Notes: generated from the sequence alone by a model not told the origin. DNA of 64,000 nt from Hoplostethus atlanticus (GCA_034670405.1 JAXDDX010000007.1:4566501-4630500); one strand, 5' to 3'; positions 1-11,652 are shown, counted from the stretch's first letter. Numbers and translations are program-made.

Positions 1-988
1 GTGGACTGATCGTTTCATATTTTCTTTCCTGTGTTCTGTATTTTTTGCTACCTGTAGGCTAGTAGTTTGTTTGTGCATGGGAGTATGAGAAAGTGAATTA
101 CATAGAAAGAGACAGCGAGAGACAGAAAGAGGGGGGCAGACTGATAGACACACAGACAGAGTTATTGACCTACAATGATCCGTTAGCAAAAAGAAGCAAT
201 TCTACCTGACAAGATGTAGGCTTTTACCTATGGCTATGCATGCTGCAAAACAGAAACGAGTCCGTTTTTGCTAGCAATCGCTACCAGTGGCTGACATTCT
301 GGCTACTCTGCAGTACAGAAGAAAATATCAGATTTAATTGTAGTTAATAAAACATTTTTTTGAAAGGAATTCACATGAACATTAGGCTCCAAAGTCCCCC
401 AGTCCATTCTAATATTTCTCTCTTTAAGTTTTCAAAATGGCCATAAAAATGTATGACAAGTTATTACTACCATCTCGCCGCGTTGAGCCGGGGCGGAGGA
501 GTCTGGTCCCGGAGCCGATGGTTAGGACCATTAGGTTTATGTGTGCGATAACTACATGCTATTGAGAGCTTAAACTCTGTCCTTTGGCCTCTCTGATGGG
601 ACATAATGACGTCTAGAGCCTAGCCGCTTGACAGCCATTCAGCGGCAGCCCAGACTCGCCTTATGTAATAACGGCACAGTCTGGCGTGGCCGTGTCCTAG
701 GATGACACATTCAATATTAATAATCACATGTACTAATCTGATTAAATACCCGGGTCAATTATTGAGTAAATAACGTTACAGTTTGAAGCAGTAGTTCCAT
801 TACCTAATCATGACAACGGTGTGTGTCCGTCTTAGCAATTGGATAATTGAAGGCGCTCCCTGAAGCCAATTTCGAGGAGCACTCTTTTAGAGGTGAGGTG
901 TTTCTTAATCTGCTAGCCAGGAGCTGAATGTCATTTAAGAGCGTTGGCAGACTTCCATATCTGTGACTTTGTGTCCTCCTCTATAGGT

Positions 989-1020
<32 letters not shown>

Positions 1021-1752
1021 GAAAGAGAGAGCGAGAGAGGACACACTGTAGTTATCTCATTCTTCACATCTGTGTCTGCATCCCTCCCATTATACTGTCT
1101 TTCAATTAAAGCTATAATGCAGATGATCGTAACACTTAATCAAGTTACTCTGACTGACAGAGGAGGAGGGTGACAGTCATTCAGTAGCTGTGGGCATGAT
1201 GAACAAGGTTTGGTTGACAAGCCGTTTACACGACGACTATTGTTCCCTTTTTACTGTAACTGTCGCTGAGAAATGTTTTTTTTTTTTTATCAATGCCGTC
1301 CAATGTATCGTTTGTGTTTGGTGAATCAGTGGGTACACACATGTATAAAAGCCGATCCACTTGTAATGGTGGAAGTGGTTATAAGGAGTTGCTAACTAGG
1401 CGTACGTGACAAAATGTCCAAAAAAGGCTCCTGCGTGGGAGCACCTCTAATTACCCTCCACACGGCTTCACATGTCTGCATGAAAATACCATAATAAAGA
1501 CACACTTGAAAAAAAATGCCCTTCGCTGCCCAATTGACAGAATTGTATATTTTGTTATGTGAGGCAAAATAAATCCCTGTCAGTCAGACTGTGTTCCTTC
1601 ATAATAAACGTGCACAGTATGTACAAATGGTGCGCAGCCATTCTAATTGAAAATCAGCCTTCGCCAATATTTGGACCGTGCTGTTTAAAGCGGCGCTATT
1701 TTGTCACGTATTGAGTCCCAGTTCATGACAGTAGGGTTTGCCTCCTCCCCAG
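1..1752 (+). other. nr3c2: nr3c2 intron before the penultimate exon (partial)
   Basis: No coding exon is visible here. The preceding ligand-binding-domain exon should encode a leucine-rich KVLLLLST-type segment, and I could not find it, so it lies upstream of the window. The stretch holds an imperfect GA microsatellite near 988-1039, a short T run near 1277, and a non-repetitive block at about 540-920 rich in TAAT-like and TGACAG motifs that could be a regulatory element. It ends in the acceptor AG at 1751-1752. Confidence 0.7.
988..1039 (+). repeat. imperfect (GA)n microsatellite
   Basis: GA units with occasional C or extra A interruptions in the nr3c2 intron. Confidence 0.9.
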
Positions 1753-1910
1753 TTCCCAAAGAGGGGCTGAAGAACCAGGCTGCGTTCGAGGAGATGAGGG
1801 TTAACTACATCAAGGAGCTCCGGCGTTCGGTGGGAAAAGCAACCAACAACTCTGGCCAAACCTGGCAGCGCTTCTTCCAGCTCACCAAGCTACTGGATGC
1901 CATGCATGAT
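1753..1910 (+). CDS. nr3c2: nr3c2 penultimate coding exon
   Basis: This 158-bp exon is bounded by acceptor CCCCAG and donor GTAAGT. It enters with two bases of a split codon and leaves at phase 0. It encodes ligand-binding-domain helices carrying [24 protein letters not shown] and [11 protein letters not shown]. As I recall, 158 bp is also the length of the matching exon in steroid receptors of this subfamily. The open frame running upstream to about 1701 has no ATG and is intron read-through. Confidence 0.95.
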
Positions 1911-3344
1911 GTAAGTACCCTTGCCCCCCGTCTGCCTCCTATGCCAAGTGCCTACAGTACAGTGCGTGTGCCTTGGCAGCCTCTCGGTATGCCATGCCTT
2001 CACACGAGGAGGGAAGTGTCCAGTGGCACTCGCTCATATCACTGGAAATGTTTGGGGTGAAACGGCAACATAGCGGATTTGGCTAATGCTTTTACTTAAC
2101 GGGTCAATGGTACTGTGGTCCTGGAATAAGGATTATTGCATCTCCCTGAGGGGGGAGGGGGGTTATTTTGGAATAGGCAGTGACCAGCCTGTATTGGTGA
2201 GTGGAACAGAAGGGAATCAATGCCAGCTCACAATTTATTGGATCAGTACCCAGGGGTCACCCGAACAAATGTGCCAAATCACTATTCTTGTATGCACGGG
2301 TCAACCAGTGTGTGACATTATGACAGTGTGAGCAAAGCCCAAAGAAGTGGGAGTAAGTGGGGGAGAGGTCGCAGAGCTAAATGACCAGGCTTCAGCGGCT
2401 CTAATGATTGAGTGAATGAGGTTAGTACGAATGGAGATGACCCGTCTTTAAAGGAGGTAAAGTCTACAAAAAAAACAGTGGCACCCCCAAGTGGTCAGCC
2501 AAAGAGAATTAATGTGGGGTTTTCAAAAAGAAAACAAAAGGCTCGCTGAGAAATATTCACATGAATGTACTTTTTAAGGCGAGTGCCGGCCTAGCACACG
2601 TCTACACCGCAGAGCTTTTAACCCCTTACGAGACTACTCGCGGCCTGAGATCCTCCGGCGGGGGCGCTTCTGGTCGCTCCGCGGGGCAAAATGAAACACC
2701 GAAGGGCGACCGAGCATCCGCCGTTACGGCCCTTGAACTTTGGAACGACCTGCTGGAGGAGATCAGGCTGGCCAATCTCTCTTAATAAAACACACTTTTT
2801 AACTTGAGATTGTTTTCACCGCGTGTCTACACTGTCAGTTTTTAAATTACTATTTTTTTTTTTACTATTTTGATTGTTTGATCTATCCTTCTGCGCTGTG
2901 TTTTCGGTTTATTTTTATTTAATCTCTTTATCCCCGTCTTGGCTGTCTTCTACTCCTGTGAAGTGCTTTGTAACTCTGTTTTGATAAGTGCTGTATAAAT
3001 ATTTATTATTAAAGTTATTATTACTACTGTAGTTTAATATCACTCTCATATTATGTTAAGAAAGATTCTACATATAAATAATGTAATCCTCAAGAAATCA
3101 GGGGCTAAGAGTGATGGGAACCAAACAAAGCCTCCAGCAGGAAGCTCCATGTGTATCACTCTAAACTGTGTGTTTGTATGTTGTCTAGCTGGTGGGGAAT
3201 CTATTGGACTTCTGTTTCTACACCTTTCGCGAGTCCCAGGCCCTGAAAGTGGAGTTCCCTGACATGTTGGTGGAGATCATCAGTGACCAGATACCAAAGG
3301 TGGAGTCGGGCCTCACACACACACTCTACTTCCACAAGAAGTGA
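1753..3344 (+). CDS. nr3c2: nr3c2, mineralocorticoid receptor, 3' part only (last two coding exons)
   Basis: Ligand-activated nuclear receptor that binds corticosteroids and acts as a transcription factor. Only the C-terminal part of the ligand-binding domain is in the window; the N-terminal, DNA-binding and earlier ligand-binding exons lie upstream. Two exons join at phase 0 and encode a run that opens with [16 protein letters not shown] and ends TLYFHKK-stop. The [16 protein letters not shown] stretch and the VESG tail resemble mineralocorticoid receptors rather than glucocorticoid receptors, whose tails differ. The neighbouring arhgap10 agrees with the human NR3C2-ARHGAP10 arrangement. Both exons have consensus splice sites and no frame defects, so this looks like a working gene. 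Family identity is near certain; the choice of MR over GR rests on sequence plus synteny. Confidence 0.96.
1911..3188 (+). other. nr3c2: nr3c2 last intron, containing a LINE relic
   Basis: The intron runs from GTAAGT to TTGTCTAG. Its main content is a truncated non-LTR retrotransposon at about 2570-3030, listed separately. The rest shows no exon, RNA gene or clear regulatory site that I can support. Confidence 0.7.
2571..3030 (+). mobile_element. 5'-truncated LINE relic (end of RT ORF plus 3' tail)
   Basis: An open stretch to the TAA at about 2783 reads [12 protein letters not shown], then [20 protein letters not shown]. This matches the layout downstream of reverse transcriptase in fish CR1/L2/Rex-type LINEs (typically a basic run, then LWNSLP-EIR). 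Further along are the generic tail motifs GTGAAGTGCTTTGTAA and GTGCTGTATAAATA followed by ATT-rich repeats, also typical of such elements. The protein is damaged and most of the element is missing, as expected for a dead 5'-truncated copy. The exact family would need a repeat library. Confidence 0.7.
3189..3344 (+). CDS. nr3c2: nr3c2 terminal coding exon
   Basis: This exon has 52 codons including TGA. It starts at phase 0 after TTGTCTAG with [16 protein letters not shown]. The Cys and Thr of DFCFYT correspond to the ligand-contacting C942 and T945 of human [18 protein letters not shown] is the helix-12/AF-2 coactivator segment, and the protein ends [10 protein letters not shown]. No substitution disrupts these elements. 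Confidence 0.96.
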   Translation: MVGNLLDFCFYTFRESQALKVEFPDMLVEIISDQIPKVESGLTHTLYFHKK

Positions 3345-3695
3345 CTCACTAATACAGCAAGGAGAGAAACGACATTAAGACCTGGAAAAAAGGGGAGGAA
3401 GTAGATCAAGGATTGGGGAAATGTGCAAGGCAGGTCTGACCTGTGGCCTACACCTGTTGCCCAGTATGCCAGCAACCGTCGCTCAAGACGGGAGAGGAAG
3501 TGACGTGGTGCCCAGGACAGAAATAAGGGGAGCAGGATTTGACCCTTACTCTGCAGTCACCATGGGCTGTTCAGAGCTGTGAATAGTTCTTGGAGCCTAG
3601 TACGACACACTGAGAAGGACTTGTGACAAATGTGACAAAGCATCCCTGGCCCCAAACCCGCCCCAAAGACGATAACAGTATTTTCTATGGAGATA

Positions 3696-3703
3696 AAGCC
3701 ATA
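3696..3703 (+). promoter_or_regulatory. nr3c2: miR-135 family 8-mer target site
   Basis: AAGCCATA is a perfect complement to positions 2-8 of miR-135 with the A opposite position 1. It lies about 350 bases into the 3' UTR. miR-135a has been reported to repress human NR3C2. Confidence 0.5.
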
Positions 3704-5255
3704 CATTTCTTAGGATGCGCTAGACACATTCACTGATTTCTCACTGATACACACGCTGTCCACACGCATTCACACCAACGCACACATGCACTCCACATGC
3801 ACTAAAATCAGATCCGCAAAATTCTCTTACAATTCTAGAAAAAAAAAAAAATGCAAACATTAACTGTGGCTTATGCAGTCTTTCACAAGTAATAGCACTA
3901 CTCTGAGAATATGTAAAAAAAAAAACAACAACAAACAAAAAAAAAACAATAAAAAAAACAAACAAACCCCGCCAATACTTAGATCTAGAGTTTTGCTTTG
4001 CAGTGTAGCGACATACTGCAAGACCACAGGGCAACGGTATTCATTAGGAGGCACACTGTTTTCAACGGAAACTTCATCTGTAAGGCGAAAGGTCTATCTG
4101 AACATACTCCAAGGGCTATACAAGCTTCATCATAAGCTGAATAGTGACATAAAAATCTAACAAGTCCAACTTCGAATTCCCGATCGGTGTGAACGTTACA
4201 CCCATCATTAACTTTCACATACTCAATTTTTTTTATTACGATTATGTAGTAAAACAATCAAAACTAATATGCAAAACTTCAGAGCTAAAGCTGTTTTGAA
4301 CTATAACGTTTCTATTGTGTGAAGAAAGCTTGAGTACAATGCAATGTACAACGAAGCCCCACCCCCCCCCACCCCATGTCGTAAAGTCACTATTTTAGGC
4401 GTCGTGGTGTAGAAATAAGACAACATTGTTGAATGATTATCTTTGTGCAAATGTTCCAAGAGTACTGGAGAATGGAAAATACCATGCATTTACAAAAAGG
4501 ATTTCAGTGAGTCCATTGGTAATGGATTTGACTGAGGTGCATCCATAGTAATTGCTGTCATTTGTGTAATCTGCAGAGCACCCGTCCAAATGTCCATTTT
4601 TACTCACAATGAAGCAAAACCAGCCCTTTGTGAACCAACACTTATCTACTCTTCCCAGAAATAATAAAAGCATTTTTATAAAAGTGTGTTGCAAAGGTTT
4701 AGTTTTTGACAAGCCAGACATTTTACATTAAGGTGCTTCATTTCTACAAAGCCAGGCAAAACATAACATGTACAGTAAACTCGTAGACAGTCCATATAAA
4801 TACACTGTGGACACAATTTAAACACACATACTCTATAATGTTGATATAATCAGAAAAAAAAAAGGAGCATTACTCTGCAGTGCTTACAGCAAATGGCTAA
4901 TGTATCAAAAACCAGGCAAACCGTGTACAGGTATTAACTGCTTACAGTCACATTCTATTCAGCTGTTGTACAGAAAAATGTTTTGAGGTACATGTTGACG
5001 AATGCTTGATAAAGAACTGACTAGTGCATTGTATGGTCACCTTTCCTGCTTTTTGTGTTTCTCATTTCACTTATCTTTGGGCCAAGTTGCCATCATAGGT
5101 ATGGCAGGGCCTAGTCATCTGGACCATTAACTTGTCTCACACCCCACTGGTTTCTGGGTGGTTGTGGAACACTACTGTGATGCTACTGAAAAGCGATAGA
5201 GCCGCTGGGGGAAGAAAAACAGTGGGGGCGTGTGATTATTTGTTTTTGTGTGCCC

Positions 5256-5259
<4 letters not shown>

Positions 5260-5290
<31 letters not shown>
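5260..5290 (+). repeat. (GT)n microsatellite in nr3c2 3' UTR
   Basis: About 15 GT units followed 23 bases later by a T run. Confidence 0.93.
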
Positions 5291-5293
<3 letters not shown>

Positions 5294-6013
5294 GTTAAGT
5301 TTGTGTGCGTTTTTTTTTTTTTTTTCCTGGCGAGCATGTGCATAGTTGCTCTTTCAGCGTGGGTATTATGCATTTATGTTATAGGATTAGCCATATCCTA
5401 TTTCCACATTTAGATTCGCACAGAGGAGATACAATGTGAAATGAGGCATTAGTGCAGCTAGCGGGAATTGTCTGTTTTGATAAGTAACGTGTGATGATGT
5501 GGGGAGGACGACTTCTGCATGATCACCCAGCCTGAAGTTAGTCTAGTCAACATGACATCATTAGCGGCAGCGGGGTGGGATACAGGCGCTTTGTGTGTTT
5601 GTGGCCTGAGCTGTCACGGCGATGTGCTACACCACGAGGTCTCTTCTGCGGTGGTGTTTGTGGGAACGGCAGGATCACAGCTATGGTATTCCTTAACAGA
5701 AAGGCCTCATTTTACAATCCCTGTCTTTATTGTGCATTATTGTGTTCAAGTTGTGAAGGACCCTGAAGCTAATCTCTCACTTTGTTTCTTTTATTTTGCC
5801 CCCTTCCTAATTTTTTAAGGAAAAAAAAAAAAAAAACACAACTATGTCAAAAGGTTCATAGGATGAATGGGAAAGTATTTTTGAGAGAATTATATTTTGC
5901 TGGAAAACAATATTTAAGTACTTTGTCTAAAAATGATATCCTTTTTGTAAAATGAAATGTTAATGCATGCTTTTTGATGAGATGTTTACATTGTATTTAA
6001 AGAAGGGAAACTT

Positions 6014-6020
6014 GTGCCTT
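6014..6020 (+). promoter_or_regulatory. nr3c2: miR-124 family 7-mer target site
   Basis: GTGCCTT matches the complement of miR-124 positions 2-8; the next base is T, so it is a 7-mer and not an 8-mer. miR-124 has been reported, along with miR-135a, as a regulator of human NR3C2. Confidence 0.4.
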
Positions 6021-7131
6021 TTTATCTCACCTGATTTACAATTTTACAGTATATATTGTAAATAATACAGCAAGTCCTTATGTTGAGTATAGTATAAAAC
6101 ATTTCTACTTTAACCATCTTGTTGGAATATTGGAAATGCGTGTTTCCCACTCGCCATGTTCTGTGTGTTGGATCATATAGAGAAGGATTTACAGTAAGGT
6201 CGGCGCCAGAAAGAGAAATGAATGTATCAAACATTGTGAGAGACTTATGGCACTTACTACCTGAATGTTAGAGAGAGTACATTTATTATCTTCTTTTTAA
6301 GTAAAGTTTGATTTGATTTTGCATTTTTTACTTTTTGCATTATTGTTCATGTGACTCAAAAAAAAAATAAGCAAAAAGTATTTCTTATTTTGTAACAGAT
6401 AAATGTATCAAGTGATGGATCAATGAGTTGTTGCTGTTGACATAATTTTCCTAACTCATGGCGGTATTGTTGATGAGCACCACAATAATAAAAAAAATAT
6501 ATATATATATCAAGAAATCACAAACTAGTAAAGCTGGAATACCTGAAACAATCTTCTTGCGTTTTCAGTTTTAAAACACAAGCTTTGTTCGCGCACACAG
6601 TGAGGAAGAGGACGATGGAATGGATGGATGTAAAGGCTGCTAGAATTGAGGTTATAAGCCAAATCTGATGTGACTGTCTTGGATCAGCTCCTCTGAACTA
6701 GACATACTGTACTAACTATTTGCTACCACAAAAGAAATGTATTTGACCCAAAGAATGGCAACAACGGGCTTAATGGAAACAATAAAACTAAACACCTAAA
6801 GTATAGAAATTAGAAGTTACCGAGGCCTGGTGTGACCCTTCTGCCCTCCAGAAATATGGGCTCTACCTTTTGCTTATTTCACTCCATGAAGGAAACAATC
6901 TACCCAGTGTAATGATCACCAGTCACCACCACCACCACACATCGTACAGTAAAATAAAAACCTGTCCAACACTCAGAGGAGATCTGTCTCCTTTTAAACC
7001 ACCTCTGTCATCAGGCATGAATGACTATCTGTTCTAATGCCGTGGCTCCACAGTACACTACAGCATACTGTATGTGGAGTCACGGCATTACCGTTTTCTG
7101 CTCATAGTGGTGAATCGGGTGTAGAGAGACT

Positions 7132-7139
7132 AAGCCATA
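7132..7139 (+). promoter_or_regulatory. nr3c2: second miR-135 family 8-mer target site
   Basis: A second exact AAGCCATA lies about 230 bases before the distal polyadenylation signal. Two 8-mers in roughly 4 kb of UTR exceed a single chance hit. Confidence 0.5.
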
Positions 7140-7370
7140 TCTCCATAGCCATGGCAGAGCATTTCTTATTAATAGATGGTGTTTTTAATCCCAAAAATGA
7201 CTTTTTACTCAAATGCTTTGTACAATATTTCTCAGCAACTATCCAGAGAACATAGATATCCTTGAACATATATGAAAAAAAAAAACCCCACATCTTTGAA
7301 ACCAGTTACTACTGTACATCTTGATGCAGATATTGCCATACCTGTGTTTGCAAAACTATTGCAAGATTCT

Positions 7371-7376
7371 AATAAA
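7371..7376 (+). terminator. nr3c2: nr3c2 distal polyadenylation signal
   Basis: Canonical AATAAA followed within 20-50 bases by GTTTTGTGTGTGG, a GT-rich downstream element. It is the best polyadenylation signal on this strand before the intergenic region. Confidence 0.55.
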
Positions 7377-7395
7377 ATTGTTAAAATGAATTGAC

Positions 7396-9880
7396 ATGTT
7401 ACTCGTTTTGTGTGTGGCGTGGAGTCAAAATAGCAGCATGAGACAGAACCTATAGAGAAATGTGTCCTGACGGATCCGAAAGAGGGAGGGACGCATTCGG
7501 CGGCTGAACAACACTATGGAAATAAAGAAATGGTGTGGAGGAGCAGTTGATACAGCAGTCAGCATGGGGGCAGGGGGAAGGGAGAGAGAAGGAAGGAAGG
7601 AAGCAAAAGAGTGATAATGAGAAAGGTTAAGTGCGAGAACGAGACTTGCAGTGCAACACTTCTCCACATGCCCGTAGAGAAAAATCACCATTAACCTCGT
7701 TAAGGGCTGATCTGAAAATGCGCCTGCTTTGCCAGACTGTAGAGCAGACAGTATTACTTTTTGCTCATTTTTTTTTCCTCTCAAAATTCACAGCCCTTTC
7801 CAAATCTCCCCCAGATTTCCAATAGCTTTCACTGTGTAGTCGTGCCAGATAAACAGAATCTATTGGATCAGGCTGATTTCACGGCTGCGCCCGCGCACAT
7901 GGCGACTTCTGTGGCCCACTTTCTGAGATCAGGGTTTTTTTTTTCCCACACGCTCTGCTGTCTGCAACCTCTTTGCTTCACGTTTGTGTATCGCTTTCAT
8001 CCCCAGTACAACATCAAGTATATTTCAGTTGTCTATGAGACTATGAAGATACCAGATTAAAATATTGAAATTATTATTTTATTTATAAATAATTATTTGT
8101 ATGACACCCAGACGTGCAGTTTGGGGAAACTCTTAAGACTTTGTGTAACATAGTTATGTCATTGTCTGATAGCTACCACTGCCCTACTAGGTAAATTGCT
8201 GTTGGGCTGTGATCTAAGCTGAGTCATGGTCTGGGACTATTTTTTGGGGCTGAAGGACACTGCGCCATGGGAGGTAGAGGACAGCTGGCACACAGCCAGA
8301 GGCTCCGGGGGATAGGAAATGAAAACATCCAGCTGGATTTGACTGAAACACATCTACATCTAGACTCAAGTCTAAATTGACATGGGGAGATTGCAGACAG
8401 GGTAGATGTAGACATCATCCCGTCCTGACAGACACCGATGTGGAGTGCATACACATACAGAGGCAGAAAGTTGGAGTTAACACTTTAAAAACCACATGTT
8501 CAGCAATCTGCACCGCGTAATAAAAATCTATTGAGATGGCCCAAATAATGAGGCTGACCCACCGAGACTCCCATTGACATGAGAGACTCTAAGGAGGCAG
8601 TGCCATTCACGTGCTGAGGCAGAAAGGTAAATGCACAGAGCTTTGGTGATATTCATAAAGAAATTACTTAAAATCACGGAAAAGTAGGAAAGAAGTGGAG
8701 CTCGCAAACACTCAGTGAGAGTGACACAGAGTAACATGGGAGAAGGGGAGAACAAGGGAGACAGGGAGAAGGGAGAGAGAGAGATGGAGTTTTAAATACT
8801 CCTGAGAGACATGACAGACGTGTAGACATTCAGAAAAAGGGAAGGCAGGTAGAGGATATGGCATGGTATCCGACAGACAGTCCAAAGGAGAGTGAGAGGC
8901 AGGCAGGGTGGATGTCTCTATGATTCAGCAGTATTCTGGCATAGAGAGGATGATGAAGGGCCCCGGGGGTGGGTGGGGATGATAGTAGGGAATATTTTGC
9001 CCATCTCATTAGCTCTGCCTCATTTCATTATGTAACTGTTGCTGCTGTTGCCTCAGAGAGCTGGAGGACATATATCGCAGTAAAACTGCCGCTCCTGACA
9101 ACTGACAGTATTTTTAGAGTGGACAATGTGTGTGCGTAATGCTGCAGAGTAGTGCATCGGCCCTCTCATTGGAGATCTGGGTGTGGTGGGCCAGTGGTAA
9201 TTATGTAACTGAGGGCAAACCACTGGGCCTGGAGGCCATTAGTACGTTAATTATACAGATGTAGTCCAATAATTAACATGCATGAGACTGGGATCTTAAT
9301 GGATCAGGGGCGGGAGGTGGATTAGAGTGTATTTGCTTGTGTGAAAGATTGCGATCGTCTATTTTTAATCCCCTTGGAAAGTTATTTTAGAAAAAGCCTT
9401 CAGTCAGATGGTCTGGTCCAGGCCAACACGGAGAGGAAAACTAACATTACATGACCAGTACTTGCTGCAGTGTGAAGCCTCACTTACACAGTCTCTTTAT
9501 TCTCAGACAATGTGGGAAACGGTCTTCTCCATGACATGCTGGATGACTCAGCAAATATTAGAGATGGAGCTATATTTCACATGGATGACATCTAGACATA
9601 TTTCTCAACTATATACTAAAACAAGACACTTCTCAGTCTAACTATTCTGGCTGAGCAGAAACAAACCTGGTCTACATTGCTTTCCGTAATCCTCTTTGCC
9701 CCACACTCGGAATGGCGGACACAATGTCAGTCCTATTTTGGGAAACATAAACAATCCTCTTATTGTCTAATAACTTTGCTGAAACCATACAAAACGAGTT
9801 ACTGAAGTAATAGGTTTGTGAGCGTTTTTGCTTAAATTGAAAAACTTTCTGTACGACCTCAGTCTGTTTACTTTCAAGTT
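7396..9880. other. intergenic region between convergent nr3c2 and arhgap10
   Basis: No coding exon, RNA gene or transposon is recognised. Small open frames on both strands lack ATG starts or family similarity. A block at about 8990-9330 is unusually rich in homeodomain-type TAATTA motifs and is discussed as a candidate enhancer. Purine-rich stretches occur near 7560-7600 and 8740-8800. Confidence 0.5.
8990..9330. promoter_or_regulatory. candidate conserved enhancer (TAATTA cluster)
   Basis: Three exact TAATTA motifs lie at 9198, 9248 and 9270, with ATGCAT at about 9279. The 11-mer TTATGTAACTG occurs at 9028 and again at 9201. The block is non-repetitive and sits between nr3c2 and arhgap10. 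Dense homeodomain motifs with intact unique sequence are typical of vertebrate conserved non-coding elements, but conservation itself cannot be seen here. Confidence 0.3.
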
Positions 9881-11652
9881 ATCAGACCATTTATTTTACT
9901 GGAAGAATACTTAATGGAGTAAAGAACAAAAATGTCTTTATTTGTTTAACATTGATCAAGAGAATATCCAATATTGTAAAAATGAAACTGATGCCAAGGA
10001 CCTTTACAAATGTCATAAATCAATGTCTTAAATTATTGCAATTGCAATTCAAAACAAAAACAATACACTGAAAGAAAAGCTCTTAGAAAAATGAAGTCTT
10101 TTGTTGAACAGCAGAGGGATGAAAGTCTGTGACATGTATATACTAGACTGGAAAACATTCCAAATGAAAAATACCAGCTTAAAAACAGATTTTTATAACA
10201 TACTTGTATAGCATTTATAGCAGTTTCAAAGCAATAATTATATGCACAGAATGGACGTAAAACTTAAATGCTGGATTTTGTGGTCTTATTAATAATAAAA
10301 CTTTGATCTATTGTGTAATTACTTATTCAATTGAAGCTGAAGAAAGAATAATGAAAAAAAAAAGACTTTTGAGGGAGTGTTTCAATTCGCTGCTCAGAAA
10401 ACACTGAACAATGTCACAGCATAAACAGTGCGTCTATAAAACATTTTTAATTTAAAAAAAATAATAATTTGCACATGACCTGGATTCAGTCATTACTATA
10501 TATTTTCCTTGAACTCTGACCATTGTTTTACTCTGTCCATAGTCTTCAACACGATAGAGCCCACTACTCCTAAGTTGGACAAGCATCAAGTCATTGTCTT
10601 TCTGTAATGGAGTGTAAATATCATCACTGTTGAAAATGTAATTAAAAACAAACAAAATATAATGTGTTTAAAATTCTAAAATACATGCAATTAATGTGCC
10701 AATTAAATAATTAAAATATCAATGTGCCTTGTGTTGAATATCCAAAAACTCTTAAAAAACCAAAAACCAAAACCAAAAACTAACAAAAATCACATGCAAC
10801 CTTTTAAAACTGAAAGCAATGACACTTCTCATCATTTTCATACATACCCATAGAGTATATACATTTACACTCTGTGTTTTGGTGGTTAAGGCAGAGAAGT
10901 ATCTCATTCTGGCTGAACAGAAACAAACCTGGTCTACACTGATCAAAAACGGTGTCAACAATTCAAACCAAAATTGTGGGCATCATTGCCTAGAGTGTCG
11001 ACTTAGCCAGTGGATTTGGTGCAGAACTCCGTAACAAAACATTTGCTACAGTGATTTGAGTGTTGAGTCTGAGACATTATACCATACAGCATATAAGGAT
11101 ATTCCTTTGAGAAGGGGAGCGCATTGACTTGGAGCTCATGGATACCATGTATAAATGGGCAGATGAGAGTGTGAGGCAGTGCGACAGAAGGATGCTCACT
11201 CTCTGGATAATGCTACAACATCTCCACCAGGGCTTTCAGAGGTTACAGCATCTTCACGGCAGAACCTTGCTGATGCAAAACCGTGCGGATTGGAAGTCAC
11301 TCAGGAGAATGAACGTGATTCGAATGCTGAAATCCATGTGAATTCTGGACCAAAGCCAATTCAAATGATGAAACGTGTCTGCGCAGGCATCACAAAATAC
11401 TGTAGAAATGTGCCTAACTGCATATACTTGTGTGTCAAGAATAGTCCATCAGTAATAACATAGATTTCCACATTGTCATTACTATGCCGGTTTGGGAGTG
11501 TGGTCGATTTGGAAGTCTGAGGTTTGGATCAACAAGGTTCTACCGTGGTTTTCAGAGTTGAGGCGAGGCGAAGTTTTCAAGGTGGAGGCCACAACATCTC
11601 CACAAACATTTTCCATTTGGGGCTTTATCTCCACATAGGTTTCAGGTTGAGG
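9881..11652 (-). other. arhgap10: probable arhgap10 3' untranslated region
   Basis: AT-rich non-coding sequence downstream of the arhgap10 stop codon. On the minus strand, AATAAA occurs at about 9942-9937 and again at 9895-9890, and either could end the transcript. The part nearest the stop codon contains degenerate repeats of the terminal coding sequence. The length is inferred. Confidence 0.35.
9937..9942 (-). terminator. arhgap10: possible arhgap10 polyadenylation signal
   Basis: AATAAA on the minus strand about 1.7 kb past the stop codon, with a second copy about 45 bases further on. No transcript evidence is available. Confidence 0.3.

Larger units (their letters stand above)
3345..7395 (+). 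other. nr3c2: nr3c2 3' untranslated region
   Basis: AT-rich sequence without plausible coding follows the stop codon; small ORFs here are chance. It contains a GT microsatellite at 5260-5290, several A/T runs, two microRNA-135 8-mer sites, one microRNA-124 7-mer and a Pumilio-type TGTAAATA. The distal end is set by the AATAAA at 7371 followed by a GT-rich stretch. Earlier AATAAA motifs at about 6485, 6781 and 6954 could give shorter transcripts. The extent is inferred, not shown by transcript data. Confidence 0.55.

Noticed and set aside
1701-1752. Upstream extension of the nr3c2 exon as an alternative start
   Set aside because: The frame begins with TTG and precedes a good acceptor; the homologous exon starts at 1753.
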